Positions 1 through 9,475 of a DNA stretch of 64,000 nt are shown here, piece after piece. The notes under the pieces were generated by a model. The model was not told the origin of the DNA, ran no database searches, and worked only from the letters and a program-made list of their open reading frames with translations. How positions within the stretch are numbered: the stretch's first letter is position 1; every line of letters begins with the position of its first letter. Position numbers and translations under genes: made by a program. Source of the stretch: Engelhardtia mirabilis (GTDB lineage: Bacteria > Planctomycetota > UBA1135 > GCA-002686595); assembly GCF_007748095.1 (NCBI RefSeq), contig NZ_CP036287.1:2294001-2358000 (forward strand). Reading direction: 5' to 3'.

Positions 1-282
1 CTGGGGCAGGGTCAACAGGTCGCGGCCGTCGAACAGCACCTCACCGGACTCGACCACCGCCGGCGGCATGGGTAGAAGGCCCATGATCGCCAGGCTGGTG
101 ACGGACTTGCCCGAGCCGGACTCGCCCACGATGCCCAGGGTCTCGCCGGGCTCCAGGGTGAAGCTGACGTCGCGCACGGCGCGCACGGCTCCGATGTGGG
201 AGTCGAAGCGCACGCCCAGGTTGCGCACGTCGAGGACGGGCTTGGTGTGGTGCACGGCGATCGTCGTTTGGTCGTCGGCCAT
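1..282 (-). CDS. oppD: Oligopeptide ABC transporter ATP-binding protein, N-terminal part (OppD1)
   Basis: Cytoplasmic ATPase subunit of a peptide importer, cut by the window edge after 94 codons. The reading frame starts at the ATG ending at 282 and shows the Walker A motif GESGSGKS at about residues 53-60, followed by SVTSLAIMGLLP, the usual continuation in OppD/DppD proteins. It begins 2 nt after the stop of the OppC1 gene, so it is translated from the same operon as the binding protein, OppB1 and OppC1. The rest of the nucleotide-binding domain and any OppF partner lie outside the window. Family assignment is firm; the transported peptide cannot be told. Confidence 0.93.
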   Translation of the reverse strand, partial: MADDQTTIAVHHTKPVLDVRNLGVRFDSHIGAVRAVRDVSFTLEPGETLGIVGESGSGKSVTSLAIMGLLPMPPAVVESGEVLFDGRDLLTLPQ

Positions 283-284
283 GG

Positions 285-2231
285 TCAGTCCTTCCCTCGC
301 AGCTTCGGGTCGAGGGCGTCGCGCAGGCCGTCGCCGAGGATGTTGAGGGCCAAGAGGGTCGAGCCCATGGCCATGGCCGGGAAGACCACGACCCACCAGA
401 AGGTCTTGACCGCGCTGATGGCCTCGGTGCCGTCCACGGCCAAGAGGCCCCAACTCACCTTGGGTGGCTCGACGCCCAGGCCCAGGAACGACAGGAAGGC
501 CTCGAATAGCATCACCGCCGGGATCGTGAGGGTCAGGTAGACGATCACGATCGAGAGCACGTTGGGCACCAGGTGCACGAACAGGATGCGCGGCGTCGAG
601 GCGCCCAGGACCCGCGCGGCTTCCACGAACTCCTGGTTCTTGAGGCTCAGCACCTGGCCGCGCACGACGCGCGCCATCGTCAGCCAGTAGATCGCGCCGA
701 TGACCACGTAGAACACGGTCATGTAGCCGATGCCGTAGTCCGCCAGGTCGGTGCGGTACTCGTTGATCAGGGTGATCAGGAAGATCACCACGAAGATGAA
801 CGGCACCGAGTACAGCACGTCGACGATCCGCATCATCAGGTTGTCGGTGCGGCCGCCCACGAGCCCGCTGAAGGCGCCGTAGGTGACGCCGATCAACAGC
901 GAGCAGAGGGTCGCGACCAGGCTGACCTGGATCGAGATGCGGCTGCCCCAGACGATGCGCGCGAGCAGGTCGCGGCCCTTGTTGTCGGTGCCGAGCAGCG
1001 GCCCGGTCTGCCACAGCCCGAAGACCTTGGTGCGCACCCAGACCAGGGCGCGGTCCAGGGGATTGAGGTCCCAGATGCCGTCCAGGTGGGACATCTCCAG
1101 CAGCGCCGCGCGCGAGCCGCGGGAGGCGATCTCGGCGCGCACGGCGCGGGCCAGGTCCGCGTGGTTGTGACCCTCTTGGCCGATGGCGGGGACCGCTTGG
1201 CGTCGCACGACGATCGAGCGCTCGCCGTCCTGGGAGACCACCTGGAGCTCGGACAGGTGCTGCAGGTCGATCTGATCGGCGCTCTCCAGGGCTGCCACGA
1301 GGTCGTCCGCGGCGTCGGTCTGACCGTCGAGGCCGGCGGGGTCCGCGCCGCCGTCGACCGACCAGCTGAGCGGCACCCGCTCGCCGTCGATTCGAAGTCG
1401 GGTGACGGTGATCCCGTCAGCGCCTCGGACCTCGGCCAGGTAGCGCCGGTCGCGCAACTGGTCGCCCTCGTCGCCCAGGGTGTAGACCAGTTCGATGCCG
1501 TCGCCGGAGGTGCGAACCTCGTAGGACTCCAGTGCCCCGCGGTCGAGGTCGACCTCGAAGTCGACCCAGGCCTCGCGCGCGCCAGCGTCGCGGCCGACGA
1601 CCAGGACCTGGGCGGTGCCGTCGAAGCCGGTGGGGCGGTACTCGACCCGCGCCCGGTCGCCGTCGCGCAGGGGCACGGCGTGGCGCTCGATCACCGTGCC
1701 GGGTTCGTCGCCATCCTTGACGAAGACGGCGCTGGAGCGGCCCGAAGCGGCCTTGACCAGGTCGCGCAGCTCGTCGCCGCCCGGCGGCGGGTCCCCGGGC
1801 AGCCACTCCGCTCGCAGTTGGAAGTCGAGGAAGGTGCGGTGGCGCCAGGCGTTGTCGGCGAAGGCGCCCAGGGACGAGGTGGCGCCGGTTCCGAACTCGA
1901 AGCTGCGCCCGGGGGGCAGGTTCTCGGGCAGGCGCGGGGAGGCCTCCCAGGGCAGGAAGGGCGGCTGGGGCTCGGACTGGGGGTCCAGGGCCATCGGCGA
2001 CGGCAGGGGCAGGACCGGCGCGAAGAAGCTCAACCCCACGAACAGGGTCAGGAACACGAGGCTCCACCAGGCGCCACGATTGCGGCCCAGCCGGCGCCAG
2101 GCGTCCTGCCACAGGCTCTCACCCTTGAAGCGCTTGGCCTCGTTCAACAGCGCCTGGAGCTGGCCGGCGTCGAGGTCGAAGCGCCCGCTGCCGGAGTCGT
2201 AGCCGGCGGCCTCTTTGTGCTTGGAGGCCAT
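285..2231 (-). CDS. oppC: Oligopeptide ABC transporter permease OppC1 with a large insertion
   Basis: Inner-membrane permease, 648 aa, about twice the usual OppC length of roughly 300. The N-terminus is cytoplasmic-looking, followed by one transmembrane helix at about residues 52-75. An insertion of some 320 residues (about 78-400) follows, rich in Gly, Asp and Arg and without hydrophobic helices. The normal OppC core then begins with LLGTDNKGRDLLARIVWG at about 407 and has the cytoplasmic EAA loop EAARVLGASTPRILFVHL that contacts the ATPases. The insertion should face the periplasm because it lies between TM1 and TM2. Its start overlaps the OppB1 stop by 1 nt, showing tight coupling. I do not recognise a fold in the insertion. 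Confidence 0.92.
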   Translation of the reverse strand: MASKHKEAAGYDSGSGRFDLDAGQLQALLNEAKRFKGESLWQDAWRRLGRNRGAWWSLVFLTLFVGLSFFAPVLPLPSPMALDPQSEPQPPFLPWEASPRLPENLPPGRSFEFGTGATSSLGAFADNAWRHRTFLDFQLRAEWLPGDPPPGGDELRDLVKAASGRSSAVFVKDGDEPGTVIERHAVPLRDGDRARVEYRPTGFDGTAQVLVVGRDAGAREAWVDFEVDLDRGALESYEVRTSGDGIELVYTLGDEGDQLRDRRYLAEVRGADGITVTRLRIDGERVPLSWSVDGGADPAGLDGQTDAADDLVAALESADQIDLQHLSELQVVSQDGERSIVVRRQAVPAIGQEGHNHADLARAVRAEIASRGSRAALLEMSHLDGIWDLNPLDRALVWVRTKVFGLWQTGPLLGTDNKGRDLLARIVWGSRISIQVSLVATLCSLLIGVTYGAFSGLVGGRTDNLMMRIVDVLYSVPFIFVVIFLITLINEYRTDLADYGIGYMTVFYVVIGAIYWLTMARVVRGQVLSLKNQEFVEAARVLGASTPRILFVHLVPNVLSIVIVYLTLTIPAVMLFEAFLSFLGLGVEPPKVSWGLLAVDGTEAISAVKTFWWVVVFPAMAMGSTLLALNILGDGLRDALDPKLRGKD

Positions 2232-3217
2232 CAGGAGTTCTCCAACTCGATGCGCGGGTCGAGCAGCGTGTAGGCCAGGTCGACCAGGGTGTTGAGCCCG
2301 TAGACCAGCACCGTGTAGAGGATCGTCACACCCATCGCGAGGGTGTAGTCACGGTTGAGCGCGCTGCCCACGAAGTGCGAGCCGGTGCCCGGGATGGCGA
2401 ACATGCGCTCGATCACCAGGCTGCCGGTCAGGATGCCGGCCGTGGCCGGGCCGAGGTAGGAGACCACCGGCAGGATGCCGCCCTTGATCGCGTGGCGCAG
2501 CAGCACCAGCCACTCGGGCAGGCCCTTGGCGCGGGCGGTGCGGATGTAGTCGGCGCTGAGCACCTCGAGCATGCCCGTGCGGGTCAACCGCGCGATGTAG
2601 GCCGCGAAGGGCGCTCCCAGGGCCAGCGCGGGTAGCGGCAGGTAGCGCGGACTGCCCCAGCCCGCCACCGGCAGCAGCTCGAGCTGGAAGGCGAAGATGA
2701 TGATCAGGAAGGCCGCGATCACGAAGTTGGGCAGGGCGATGCCGACGGTGGCGAACAGCCGCATGCCCAGGTCGAGGGCCGTGCCGCGCCGCAGGGCCGA
2801 GACGATGCCCGCGGTCAGGCCCAGGGTCAGGGCGATCGCCATGGCCACCGAACCCAGGGCGATCGAGATCGGCAGGGACTGGCCGATGATGTCGTTGACG
2901 GTGTAGTCGCGCAGCTTGAACGAGGGGCCCAGGTCACCGGTCAGCACACCGCCGAACACATTCGAGTTGTCGCCCCCGAACAGCACCAGGCCCTCGTGGT
3001 CCAGGTTGAACGGGCCCACGTACTGCAGGTACTGCTTCCAGACCGGCCAATCGAGGTGGTAGCGCGCCTCCAGGTTGGCCTCGATCGCCGGGTGCAGGGC
3101 GCGCTCGTTGTCGAACGGTCCGCCGCGCACGGCGCGCATCAGAAAGAAGGAGATCGTGACCACGCTGAAGAGCGTGATCGCGAACCACAGGAGGCGTCTG
3201 AACAGGAACTGGAGCAT
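2231..3217 (-). CDS. oppB: Oligopeptide ABC transporter permease OppB1
   Basis: Inner-membrane permease of 328 aa, the normal length for OppB/DppB. It starts MLQFLFRRLLWFAITLFSV, the typical first helix, and carries the EAA loop motif ADYIRTARAKGLPEW followed by the conserved ARAxA-like continuation. The C-terminus NTLVDLAYTLLDPRIELE matches the family ending. It forms the translocation pore with OppC1 and follows the binding-protein gene by about 130 nt on the same strand. Unlike OppB2 in the neighbouring operon it has no large insertion. Confidence 0.95.
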   Translation of the reverse strand: MLQFLFRRLLWFAITLFSVVTISFFLMRAVRGGPFDNERALHPAIEANLEARYHLDWPVWKQYLQYVGPFNLDHEGLVLFGGDNSNVFGGVLTGDLGPSFKLRDYTVNDIIGQSLPISIALGSVAMAIALTLGLTAGIVSALRRGTALDLGMRLFATVGIALPNFVIAAFLIIIFAFQLELLPVAGWGSPRYLPLPALALGAPFAAYIARLTRTGMLEVLSADYIRTARAKGLPEWLVLLRHAIKGGILPVVSYLGPATAGILTGSLVIERMFAIPGTGSHFVGSALNRDYTLAMGVTILYTVLVYGLNTLVDLAYTLLDPRIELENS

Positions 3218-3346
3218 CGTCCGTGGTGGGGCGGCTTGGTGGCGCTGCGTCGAGGGCGGGGGCGGGGCGGCTTCGTCAACCCGTCCGGGAGGGCCGCGAT
3301 CGAGGTCTCTCGCGAACGGAGGCGTCCGCGAGAGGGACCGTCCGCG

Positions 3347-5188
3347 TCAGTCGAGCTGGAGGGGAGAGAGACTGCGGCGGGGATCACCCACCGGGAACAC
3401 GCCGGCGGGGGCATTGGGCGGATAGAGGCCGTCGGCGGGCCCGGGAGCGTCGACCAGCTCCCACTCCGGGGGCTGGCTCGCCCGCGCGGCGGCCAGCTCT
3501 TCGTCGCTGCGGAAGTACCACCACTTGGGGAACTGCTCGTCGAGCAGGTTGCCCGGGAAGCCGCCGACCCGCGGGTTGATGATGCTCTGGGTGGTGTAGG
3601 AGTAGATCGGCAGGATCGGCAGCTCGTCGGTCAGCACGCGCTCGGCTTCGTAGAAGTACTCGAAGCGCTGCTCCGGGTCCGTCTCCCGCTTGGCGAGCTC
3701 GATCATCTCGTCGTAGCGCGCGTTGCCCCAGCCGGTCTTGTTGTTCTCGCCACCGGTCACGAACATGTCCAGGAAGGTGTTCGGGTCCAGGTAGTCGCCG
3801 ATCCAAGCCGCGCGCGAGACGTCGTAGGAGAGGGTGTTCTGGGTGTCGAGGTAGACCTTCCACTCCTGGTTCAGGAATTTGACGTTGATGCCCAGGTGCC
3901 GCTTCCAGCCGTCGGCCACCAGCTCGGCCACGTCGCGGTGGGTCTCGCTGGTGTTGTAGTGGATCTCGATCGTGGGGAAGGTCTTGCCGTCGGGGCCGTA
4001 GCCCGCCTCGACCAGGAGCGCCTTGGCGGTCTCGATGTCCTTCTGCAGGCCGGACTCCCAGTTCTCGCCGACCTGCGCCGCGTGGGGTAGGGGCTGTGGC
4101 GTGTAGCCGGCCATGCCGTAGGGCACCAGCGAGAACCACGGCATCTGCCCCGACTTGGTCACGTACTTGGTGATCGCGTTGCGGTCCATGCAGAGCGCCA
4201 GGGCGCGCCGCACGCGCGGATCGTCCATCGGCGCCCGCGTGGTGTTGACGCGGTAGAAGTAGGTGCCGAAGTAGGGCGTGGGGTTGAAGTCCTCGCGCTG
4301 CAGCAGGCGTTCGATCAACTGGTTGGGGATGAAGTTGATCCAGTCCGCGTCGCCCTGGAGGTACAGGTTCAGGTTGGTCAGGTACTGCTCGACCGCCAGC
4401 ACGTCGATGGTCTCGAAGGCGACGCTGTCGCGGTCCCAGTAGCTGTCGCTCTTGCGCAGGCGGATGCGATCGTTGACCCGTCGCTGGACCACCCGGTAGG
4501 GGCCGTTGGTGACGATGTTCTCGGGCCGCAGCCACTCGAACTGCCAGGTGTCCGGGTACAGCTCCTGGGCCTCCTCGATGCAGCGCCGGTTGACCGGGAA
4601 GAGGGGGTAGAAGCCCGTCAACTGGATGAAGAAGGGCGTCGGTTGGTCGAGGACCACCTCGAGGGTGTGGTCGTCCAGGGCGCGAATCCCGACCGTGTCG
4701 AAGGGCTGCAAGGGGTGGCCCTGGTCATCGAGCTCGGTGGAGTAGGCCTTGGCGCCCTTCACGTACCAGAGCTGGTAGGCGTACTCCGCGGCCGTGCTCG
4801 GGTTGAGGAAGCGCTCCCAGGAGTAGAGGAAGTCCTGGGCCGTGACCTCGTCGCCGTTGGTCCAGCGGGCGCCGTGGCGCAGGTGGAAGGTGTAGGTCAG
4901 GCCGTCCTCGGAGATCTCCCAGGTCTCGGCCATGCCAGGCATCGGCTCCAGGGTCGCCGGGTCCTTGACCGTCAGGCCCTCGAAGATCGCCCGCAGCACG
5001 CGGCCTTCGGGCACGCCGGTGACCGTGGCCGGGTCGAGGGTCTGGACCTCGGTGCCGTTGATGAAGGTGAAGTCCGCCGGCTCGAGCCGCGTGGTCGTCG
5101 TGATCCGCGTCCCCAGCGCGATGGCGCCGGCGAGCAGTGAGATGGGGACCACGGTGCGGATCCAAGCGGCCTGTCCCGAAGTACGCAT
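3347..5188 (-). CDS. oppA: Peptide ABC transporter substrate-binding protein (OppA1)
   Basis: Extracytoplasmic solute-binding protein of family 5 (SBP_bac_5), about 613 aa from the chosen start. An N-terminal hydrophobic segment (PISLLAGAIALGT) acts as signal or anchor; no lipobox is visible. The mature part opens with NGTEVQTLDPATVTGVPEG and includes MAETWEISEDGLTYTFHLR, both characteristic of OppA. WTNGDEVTAQDFLYSWERF and DPRVRRALALCMDRNAI are further family signatures. An in-frame ATG at 5218 would add ten residues; I prefer 5188 because it gives a conventional short n-region. It is the first gene of the minus-strand operon with OppB1, OppC1 and OppD1. Confidence 0.94.
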   Translation of the reverse strand: MRTSGQAAWIRTVVPISLLAGAIALGTRITTTTRLEPADFTFINGTEVQTLDPATVTGVPEGRVLRAIFEGLTVKDPATLEPMPGMAETWEISEDGLTYTFHLRHGARWTNGDEVTAQDFLYSWERFLNPSTAAEYAYQLWYVKGAKAYSTELDDQGHPLQPFDTVGIRALDDHTLEVVLDQPTPFFIQLTGFYPLFPVNRRCIEEAQELYPDTWQFEWLRPENIVTNGPYRVVQRRVNDRIRLRKSDSYWDRDSVAFETIDVLAVEQYLTNLNLYLQGDADWINFIPNQLIERLLQREDFNPTPYFGTYFYRVNTTRAPMDDPRVRRALALCMDRNAITKYVTKSGQMPWFSLVPYGMAGYTPQPLPHAAQVGENWESGLQKDIETAKALLVEAGYGPDGKTFPTIEIHYNTSETHRDVAELVADGWKRHLGINVKFLNQEWKVYLDTQNTLSYDVSRAAWIGDYLDPNTFLDMFVTGGENNKTGWGNARYDEMIELAKRETDPEQRFEYFYEAERVLTDELPILPIYSYTTQSIINPRVGGFPGNLLDEQFPKWWYFRSDEELAAARASQPPEWELVDAPGPADGLYPPNAPAGVFPVGDPRRSLSPLQLD

Positions 5189-5547
5189 GCGGTGGATGCT
5201 AGCGGGTTGACTCGCCATGGCTCTGCGTGAGGCGGCGAGGGAAGCGCGGGTGCGTGCCCGTTGTGGGCGTCTAAGTCGTTTGCATGGAGCGACTTGTGGC
5301 TACGAGTTCGCATCGGTGTGCCCAGGGCCGAGCGATCGTCGCGGGGGATTGTCGGCGGCCCGTCGGTCCGTGGGTAGGGCCTTGTGAGCGAGGGCTCGTG
5401 TTCGACCTCGGCCGACCCCTCGCCCGCGATCAGGGCGGGCAACGGGGCCGCCGCGCGCGTATCCTGTGGGCCCCCGCACCCCTCCCTGGGCACGCGAGAC
5501 CCTCTCCGGCCCGGCCGACAGCCACGCCGACTCCGAACCACAACGCT
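5189..5547. promoter_or_regulatory. Divergent promoter region between the two Opp operons
   Basis: This non-coding stretch lies between two divergent binding-protein genes and must hold promoters for both. I see no clear sigma-70 hexamer pairs. A short inverted repeat, AAGTCG (5273-5278) and CGACTT (5290-5295) with an 11-nt gap, could be an operator. An upstream in-frame extension of the plus-strand gene to 5284 exists but lacks signal-peptide character, so I treat it as leader. Confidence 0.45.
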
Positions 5548-7932
5548 ATGTACGACGCCGCCCGGCCTGCGTCCTCGGCGCTGCGGCGCCTCGCGCCCGC
5601 TTCGCCCCTCCTGCTGCCGACCGTCCTGTTCTCGGGCTTCCTGAGCGGCTGCTCGTCCGAGGGCTGGGAGGCCCCGCCGGCGGTCACCCGCCAGGACGAC
5701 GCCAACGTCGCGCTCGTGAACAAGCTCACGGACGTCATGGAGGAGAGGCAGCTCTGGGCCCTGGAGATCGAGGACGGGGCGGTCCGGGTGCACTTGGACC
5801 GCCGCGAGTCGGGCGGTGGCGGGATGCCGATGATGGTCGCGCCCGGTTCCTACGCCCCGGGTGGGGGCGCGGCGAACTCCGGGAGTTCGATCGCCGCGGG
5901 CGGCGCAGCGAGCAGCGGGGGCGCGGGCGGCGGGCGGAACACCGGCGGCACCAGGCCTGCGCCGGCCAAGACCACCGACGAGGCCGGCCCCGGCGCCGCC
6001 CCGGTGGACGTCTTCCACCCGGACAATCGCCTCCTGGCGGACGGCTCGACGCCGGCCCAGCCGGACCCCCTCTACGGCGGGCGGGTGATCGTGCACCTGT
6101 CAAACCTGCCCAAGCACACCAACTACGTGACCGAGAACTCCGCCGTCACCCGGCGGATGCTCTACGAGGTCCACGAGACGCTGGCCCCCCAGGACTGGGA
6201 GTACCACGATTACAAGCCGCGCCTGGCGACCGGCTACCAGGTCGAGGACATGGTGGTGCTCGCCGACGGTGCGGAGGTGCGCTACGACGACGCCAAGCCC
6301 CTGCGGGTGCGGCCGCTGGGCTTCGAGGAGCCCTTCGACGGCCACGTGCTGTACGGCAAGGTCACCGAGCTGGCGGACGGCGGCTGGCGCGTGGAACCTC
6401 AGACGGACGGTGGGTCGGCCCTCGAGTCCCTGATCGAGCTGCCCGCGGGCGACGTGATGAGCGTCGAGCTGGGCTGCGTCCTCACCTACCAGCTGCGCGA
6501 CGATGCCCTCTGGCATCCGGCCGCGGGGGAGGCGAACGGTGCGGCCTACTCGATCGCCGACCAGAAGATGGACGCAGCGGACGTCTACTTCTCGTGGGCG
6601 CTCTACTCGAACATGGGCGTCGACTGCGACGAGAAGCGCTTCAACTTCGAGAAGGTCACCGACTGTGAGGTGCTCGGCGACCACGAGGTGCGCTTCTTCT
6701 ACCAGGAGCAGTACTTCTCGACGATCCACACCCTGGGCGCGAACCTCACGATCCTGCCCTCGCACATCTACGACCTGTCGGACCCCGACTGCCCCTGGTA
6801 CGACCCCGAGGCGACCGAGGCGGCCCAGGCCGAGCACATCAACGAGAACCCCCACAACCAGCTCTGGATCGGGTTGGGTCCCTACCGGGTCACCGACTGG
6901 AACCAGTCCTACGTGGAGGCCCAGCGCTTCGACGGCTACTTCGATCCCGACAACGGCGGCTACGTCGACACGATCCGCTGGCGCTACATCGGCGACGACA
7001 ACTCCGCCTTCCAGGCCCTCCTGAACGGCGAGCTGGACTACTTCGAGCGGGTCAAGTCGACGGACTACTTCGGCGCGGCGACCGAGAAGCCCGACTTCGT
7101 CTCCCAGTTCTACAAGGGCTACAAGTACCTGGGGAGCTACGGCTACACGGGTTGGAACACCCAGCGGCCCTACCTGTCGGACAAGCGCGTGCGCCAGGCC
7201 CTGGCCCACGCCTTCCCCTTCGACGACTACCTGATCACCAACTACAAGAACCTGGCGCGCCAGATCACGGGGCCCTTCCCCTACAACTCGGCCGGCTACG
7301 ACCACTCGGTCAAGCCCTTCCCCCACGACCCAGAGCGGGCGCGGGAGCTGCTCGAGGAGGCCGGCTTCTTCGACAGCGACGGCAACGGCATCGTCGACCG
7401 CGACGGCCGCGACCTGGTGATCGAGTTCATGATGCCCTCGGGCAACGACGCCTCGAAGTCCCTCGGCCTGGTCATGCAGGAGAGCTTCGGCGAGATCGGC
7501 GTCGGGCTCGAGTTCGCGGCGCTGGAGTGGGCGACCTTCCTCGACCGCATGAAGAAGCGCGAGTTCGACGGGTGCAACCTGGCCTGGGTGCCCGAGCTCG
7601 AGAGCGACCCCGAGCAGGTCTGGCACAGCAAGTGGGGTGCGCCCGAGGTCGAGGGCTCGAACAACTCCGGTGTCCAGGAGCCCGAGCTCGACGCGCTGAT
7701 CCTGGCCGGCCAACGGGAAGTCGACTTCGACAAGCGCCAGGAGATCTGGAAGGCGATCCACCGCTTCCTCTACGACCTGCAGCCCTACCTGTTCGGCTAC
7801 AACGTCCCGCAGAAGTTCGCGATGTCCAAGCGCATCCGCGGCTTCCAGGCCTTCGCGATCGACCCGGGCTATTCCATCCGGCGCTGGTACTTCGTCGACC
7901 CGAGCGAGCCGGGCACGCGCCCGAATCGCTGA
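5548..7932 (+). CDS. Peptide ABC transporter substrate-binding lipoprotein (importer 2)
   Basis: Family-5 solute-binding protein, 794 aa. The ATG at 5548 is chosen because a lipoprotein signal peptide follows directly: a hydrophobic stretch ending in lipobox LSGC, with Cys near residue 35. The first part of the mature protein (roughly residues 90-155) is a Gly/Ala/Ser-rich linker unusual for this family. The binding domain follows, with YDDAKPLRVRPLG, a predicted substrate-lobe segment NAAY-type region, and SDKRVRQALAHAFPFDDYL, the family signature near the hinge. The C-terminus RGFQAFAIDPGYSIRRWYFV is also typical. It heads the plus-strand operon with OppB2, OppC2, OppD2 and OppF2. It is about 180 residues longer than OppA1, so ligand preference may differ. 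Confidence 0.93.
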   Translation: MYDAARPASSALRRLAPASPLLLPTVLFSGFLSGCSSEGWEAPPAVTRQDDANVALVNKLTDVMEERQLWALEIEDGAVRVHLDRRESGGGGMPMMVAPGSYAPGGGAANSGSSIAAGGAASSGGAGGGRNTGGTRPAPAKTTDEAGPGAAPVDVFHPDNRLLADGSTPAQPDPLYGGRVIVHLSNLPKHTNYVTENSAVTRRMLYEVHETLAPQDWEYHDYKPRLATGYQVEDMVVLADGAEVRYDDAKPLRVRPLGFEEPFDGHVLYGKVTELADGGWRVEPQTDGGSALESLIELPAGDVMSVELGCVLTYQLRDDALWHPAAGEANGAAYSIADQKMDAADVYFSWALYSNMGVDCDEKRFNFEKVTDCEVLGDHEVRFFYQEQYFSTIHTLGANLTILPSHIYDLSDPDCPWYDPEATEAAQAEHINENPHNQLWIGLGPYRVTDWNQSYVEAQRFDGYFDPDNGGYVDTIRWRYIGDDNSAFQALLNGELDYFERVKSTDYFGAATEKPDFVSQFYKGYKYLGSYGYTGWNTQRPYLSDKRVRQALAHAFPFDDYLITNYKNLARQITGPFPYNSAGYDHSVKPFPHDPERARELLEEAGFFDSDGNGIVDRDGRDLVIEFMMPSGNDASKSLGLVMQESFGEIGVGLEFAALEWATFLDRMKKREFDGCNLAWVPELESDPEQVWHSKWGAPEVEGSNNSGVQEPELDALILAGQREVDFDKRQEIWKAIHRFLYDLQPYLFGYNVPQKFAMSKRIRGFQAFAIDPGYSIRRWYFVDPSEPGTRPNR

Positions 7933-7986
7933 GTGGTGGTCTCACCAGGGTTTCCCTTCCGCCACGAAAACGAGGTCTGACCCTTC

Positions 7987-9465
7987 GTGCTTGCGTTCAT
8001 CCTGCGGCGTCTGCTGCTGATGATCCCGACGACGTTCGGGGTCGCTCTCGTCATCTTCGGGATCTACCACGCGGCCCCCGGTGACCCGGCCACGGTCATG
8101 ATGGGCATGAGCTCCGGGGGCAACATGTCCCAGGGCTCCGACGCCGGCGCGCGCATCGACGCCTTCCGGCGCGAGTTCGGCCTGGACCGCAACGTGGTGG
8201 TCCAGTTCGTGAACTACATGGGGCCGTTCAACCTGCTGCGGGACGGCCATCCCTGGTTCTCGTCGCCCTACACGGAGCGCGAGTCCGAGCGGATCGAGGT
8301 CGACGGCGTGGGGCAGGTGGTGGTGGGCAAGGCCCTCGACATCGACTACCTGCCGGGCACCTCGGACGAGCGCCGCACGCAGATCGACACCGCCGTGAAG
8401 GGGCTCCTCGGCGCGACCGACACGGACGCCGCGGTGGCAGAGGTCGCCGGCTTCGGCGACGACGCGATCCCGGCCCTGTTGACCGAGCTGCACGCCGTGC
8501 GCCGGGCGCGGGGAGCGGACGTGCCGACCCGGGCGCGGTTGCTGAACGATGCCCTGGTCGCCGTCACCGGTCACGAGCCCGCTGTGCCGGTTTCGGTCGA
8601 GGAGGAAGCGCCCCGACAGCTGCTGATCGACCACTGGTTCGGCTGGTACTACACCGCGGGCGGTGGCGACCGCGTGAAGAACAGTGGCGAGAATCCCTGG
8701 GGCGGCCTGCTGTACTTCTTCGACCTCGGCAAGGAGATGCAGACCAAGACGCCGGTGGCCGAGGAGCTCGCCAAGCGCCTCAAGGTCACGGTGCCCCTGG
8801 CCCTGGTCTCGACCCTCTTGGGCTACTTCATCGCCCTGCCCCTGGGCATCTTCAGCGTCCGACGTCAGGGCACGCGCATCGACGCCCTCACCACCACGGG
8901 CCTGTTCATCCTCTACTCGATCCCGACCTTCTGGGCCGGTCTGATGCTGATCCTCCTGTTCGGCAAGACCGGCGTGGATCTCCTGCCGGTGATCGGGCTG
9001 CACGACAAGGACGCCGACACCTTCACGACCGGCCAGTACATCTGGGATACGGTCCTGCACTCGATCCTGCCGATCGTGACCCTGACCTACGTCAGCTTGG
9101 CCTACCTGTCGCGCCAGATGCGGGCCGGCATGCTGGACGTGATCCGCCAGGACTACATCCGCACTGCGCGGGCCAAGGGGCTGAGCGAGAACGTGGTCGT
9201 CTACAAGCACGCCCTACGCAACTCGATGATCCCCGTGATCACGCTGCTCGCGTCGATCCTGCCGATCCTGATCGGCGGCTCGGTCATCGTCGAGCTTGTG
9301 TTCGACATCAACGGCATGGGCAAGTACGCCTACGAGGGGCTCCTGCGGCGGGACTTCTACATCGTCATGGCGACGACGATCTTCGTCGGGATCATGACCC
9401 AGATCGGCATCCTGCTGTCCGACATCACCTACTCCCTCGTGGATCCGCGGATCCGGCACAGCTAG
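7987..9465 (+). CDS. oppB: Oligopeptide ABC transporter permease OppB2 with an insertion
   Basis: Inner-membrane permease, 492 aa against about 310-330 for a normal OppB. The GTG at 7987 gives the standard first helix (MLAFILRRLLLMIPTTFGV) and the periplasmic APGDPA motif. Between residue about 75 and 255 is an extra hydrophilic region with no helices, in the TM1-TM2 loop and so probably periplasmic. The conserved core resumes at ELAKRLKVTVPLALVSTLL and includes the EAA loop QDYIRTARAKGLSENVVVY and the ending ITYSLVDPRIRHS. It lies 54 nt after the binding protein and 10 nt before OppC2. Confidence 0.93.
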   Translation: MLAFILRRLLLMIPTTFGVALVIFGIYHAAPGDPATVMMGMSSGGNMSQGSDAGARIDAFRREFGLDRNVVVQFVNYMGPFNLLRDGHPWFSSPYTERESERIEVDGVGQVVVGKALDIDYLPGTSDERRTQIDTAVKGLLGATDTDAAVAEVAGFGDDAIPALLTELHAVRRARGADVPTRARLLNDALVAVTGHEPAVPVSVEEEAPRQLLIDHWFGWYYTAGGGDRVKNSGENPWGGLLYFFDLGKEMQTKTPVAEELAKRLKVTVPLALVSTLLGYFIALPLGIFSVRRQGTRIDALTTTGLFILYSIPTFWAGLMLILLFGKTGVDLLPVIGLHDKDADTFTTGQYIWDTVLHSILPIVTLTYVSLAYLSRQMRAGMLDVIRQDYIRTARAKGLSENVVVYKHALRNSMIPVITLLASILPILIGGSVIVELVFDINGMGKYAYEGLLRRDFYIVMATTIFVGIMTQIGILLSDITYSLVDPRIRHS

Positions 9466-9475
9466 GCCAAGATCC

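Noticed and set aside
573..2273. 566-codon plus-strand open frame opposite OppC1
   Set aside because: Composition of an antisense frame (His/Asp/Gln/Val-rich) and no recognisable motif; OppC1 is certain.
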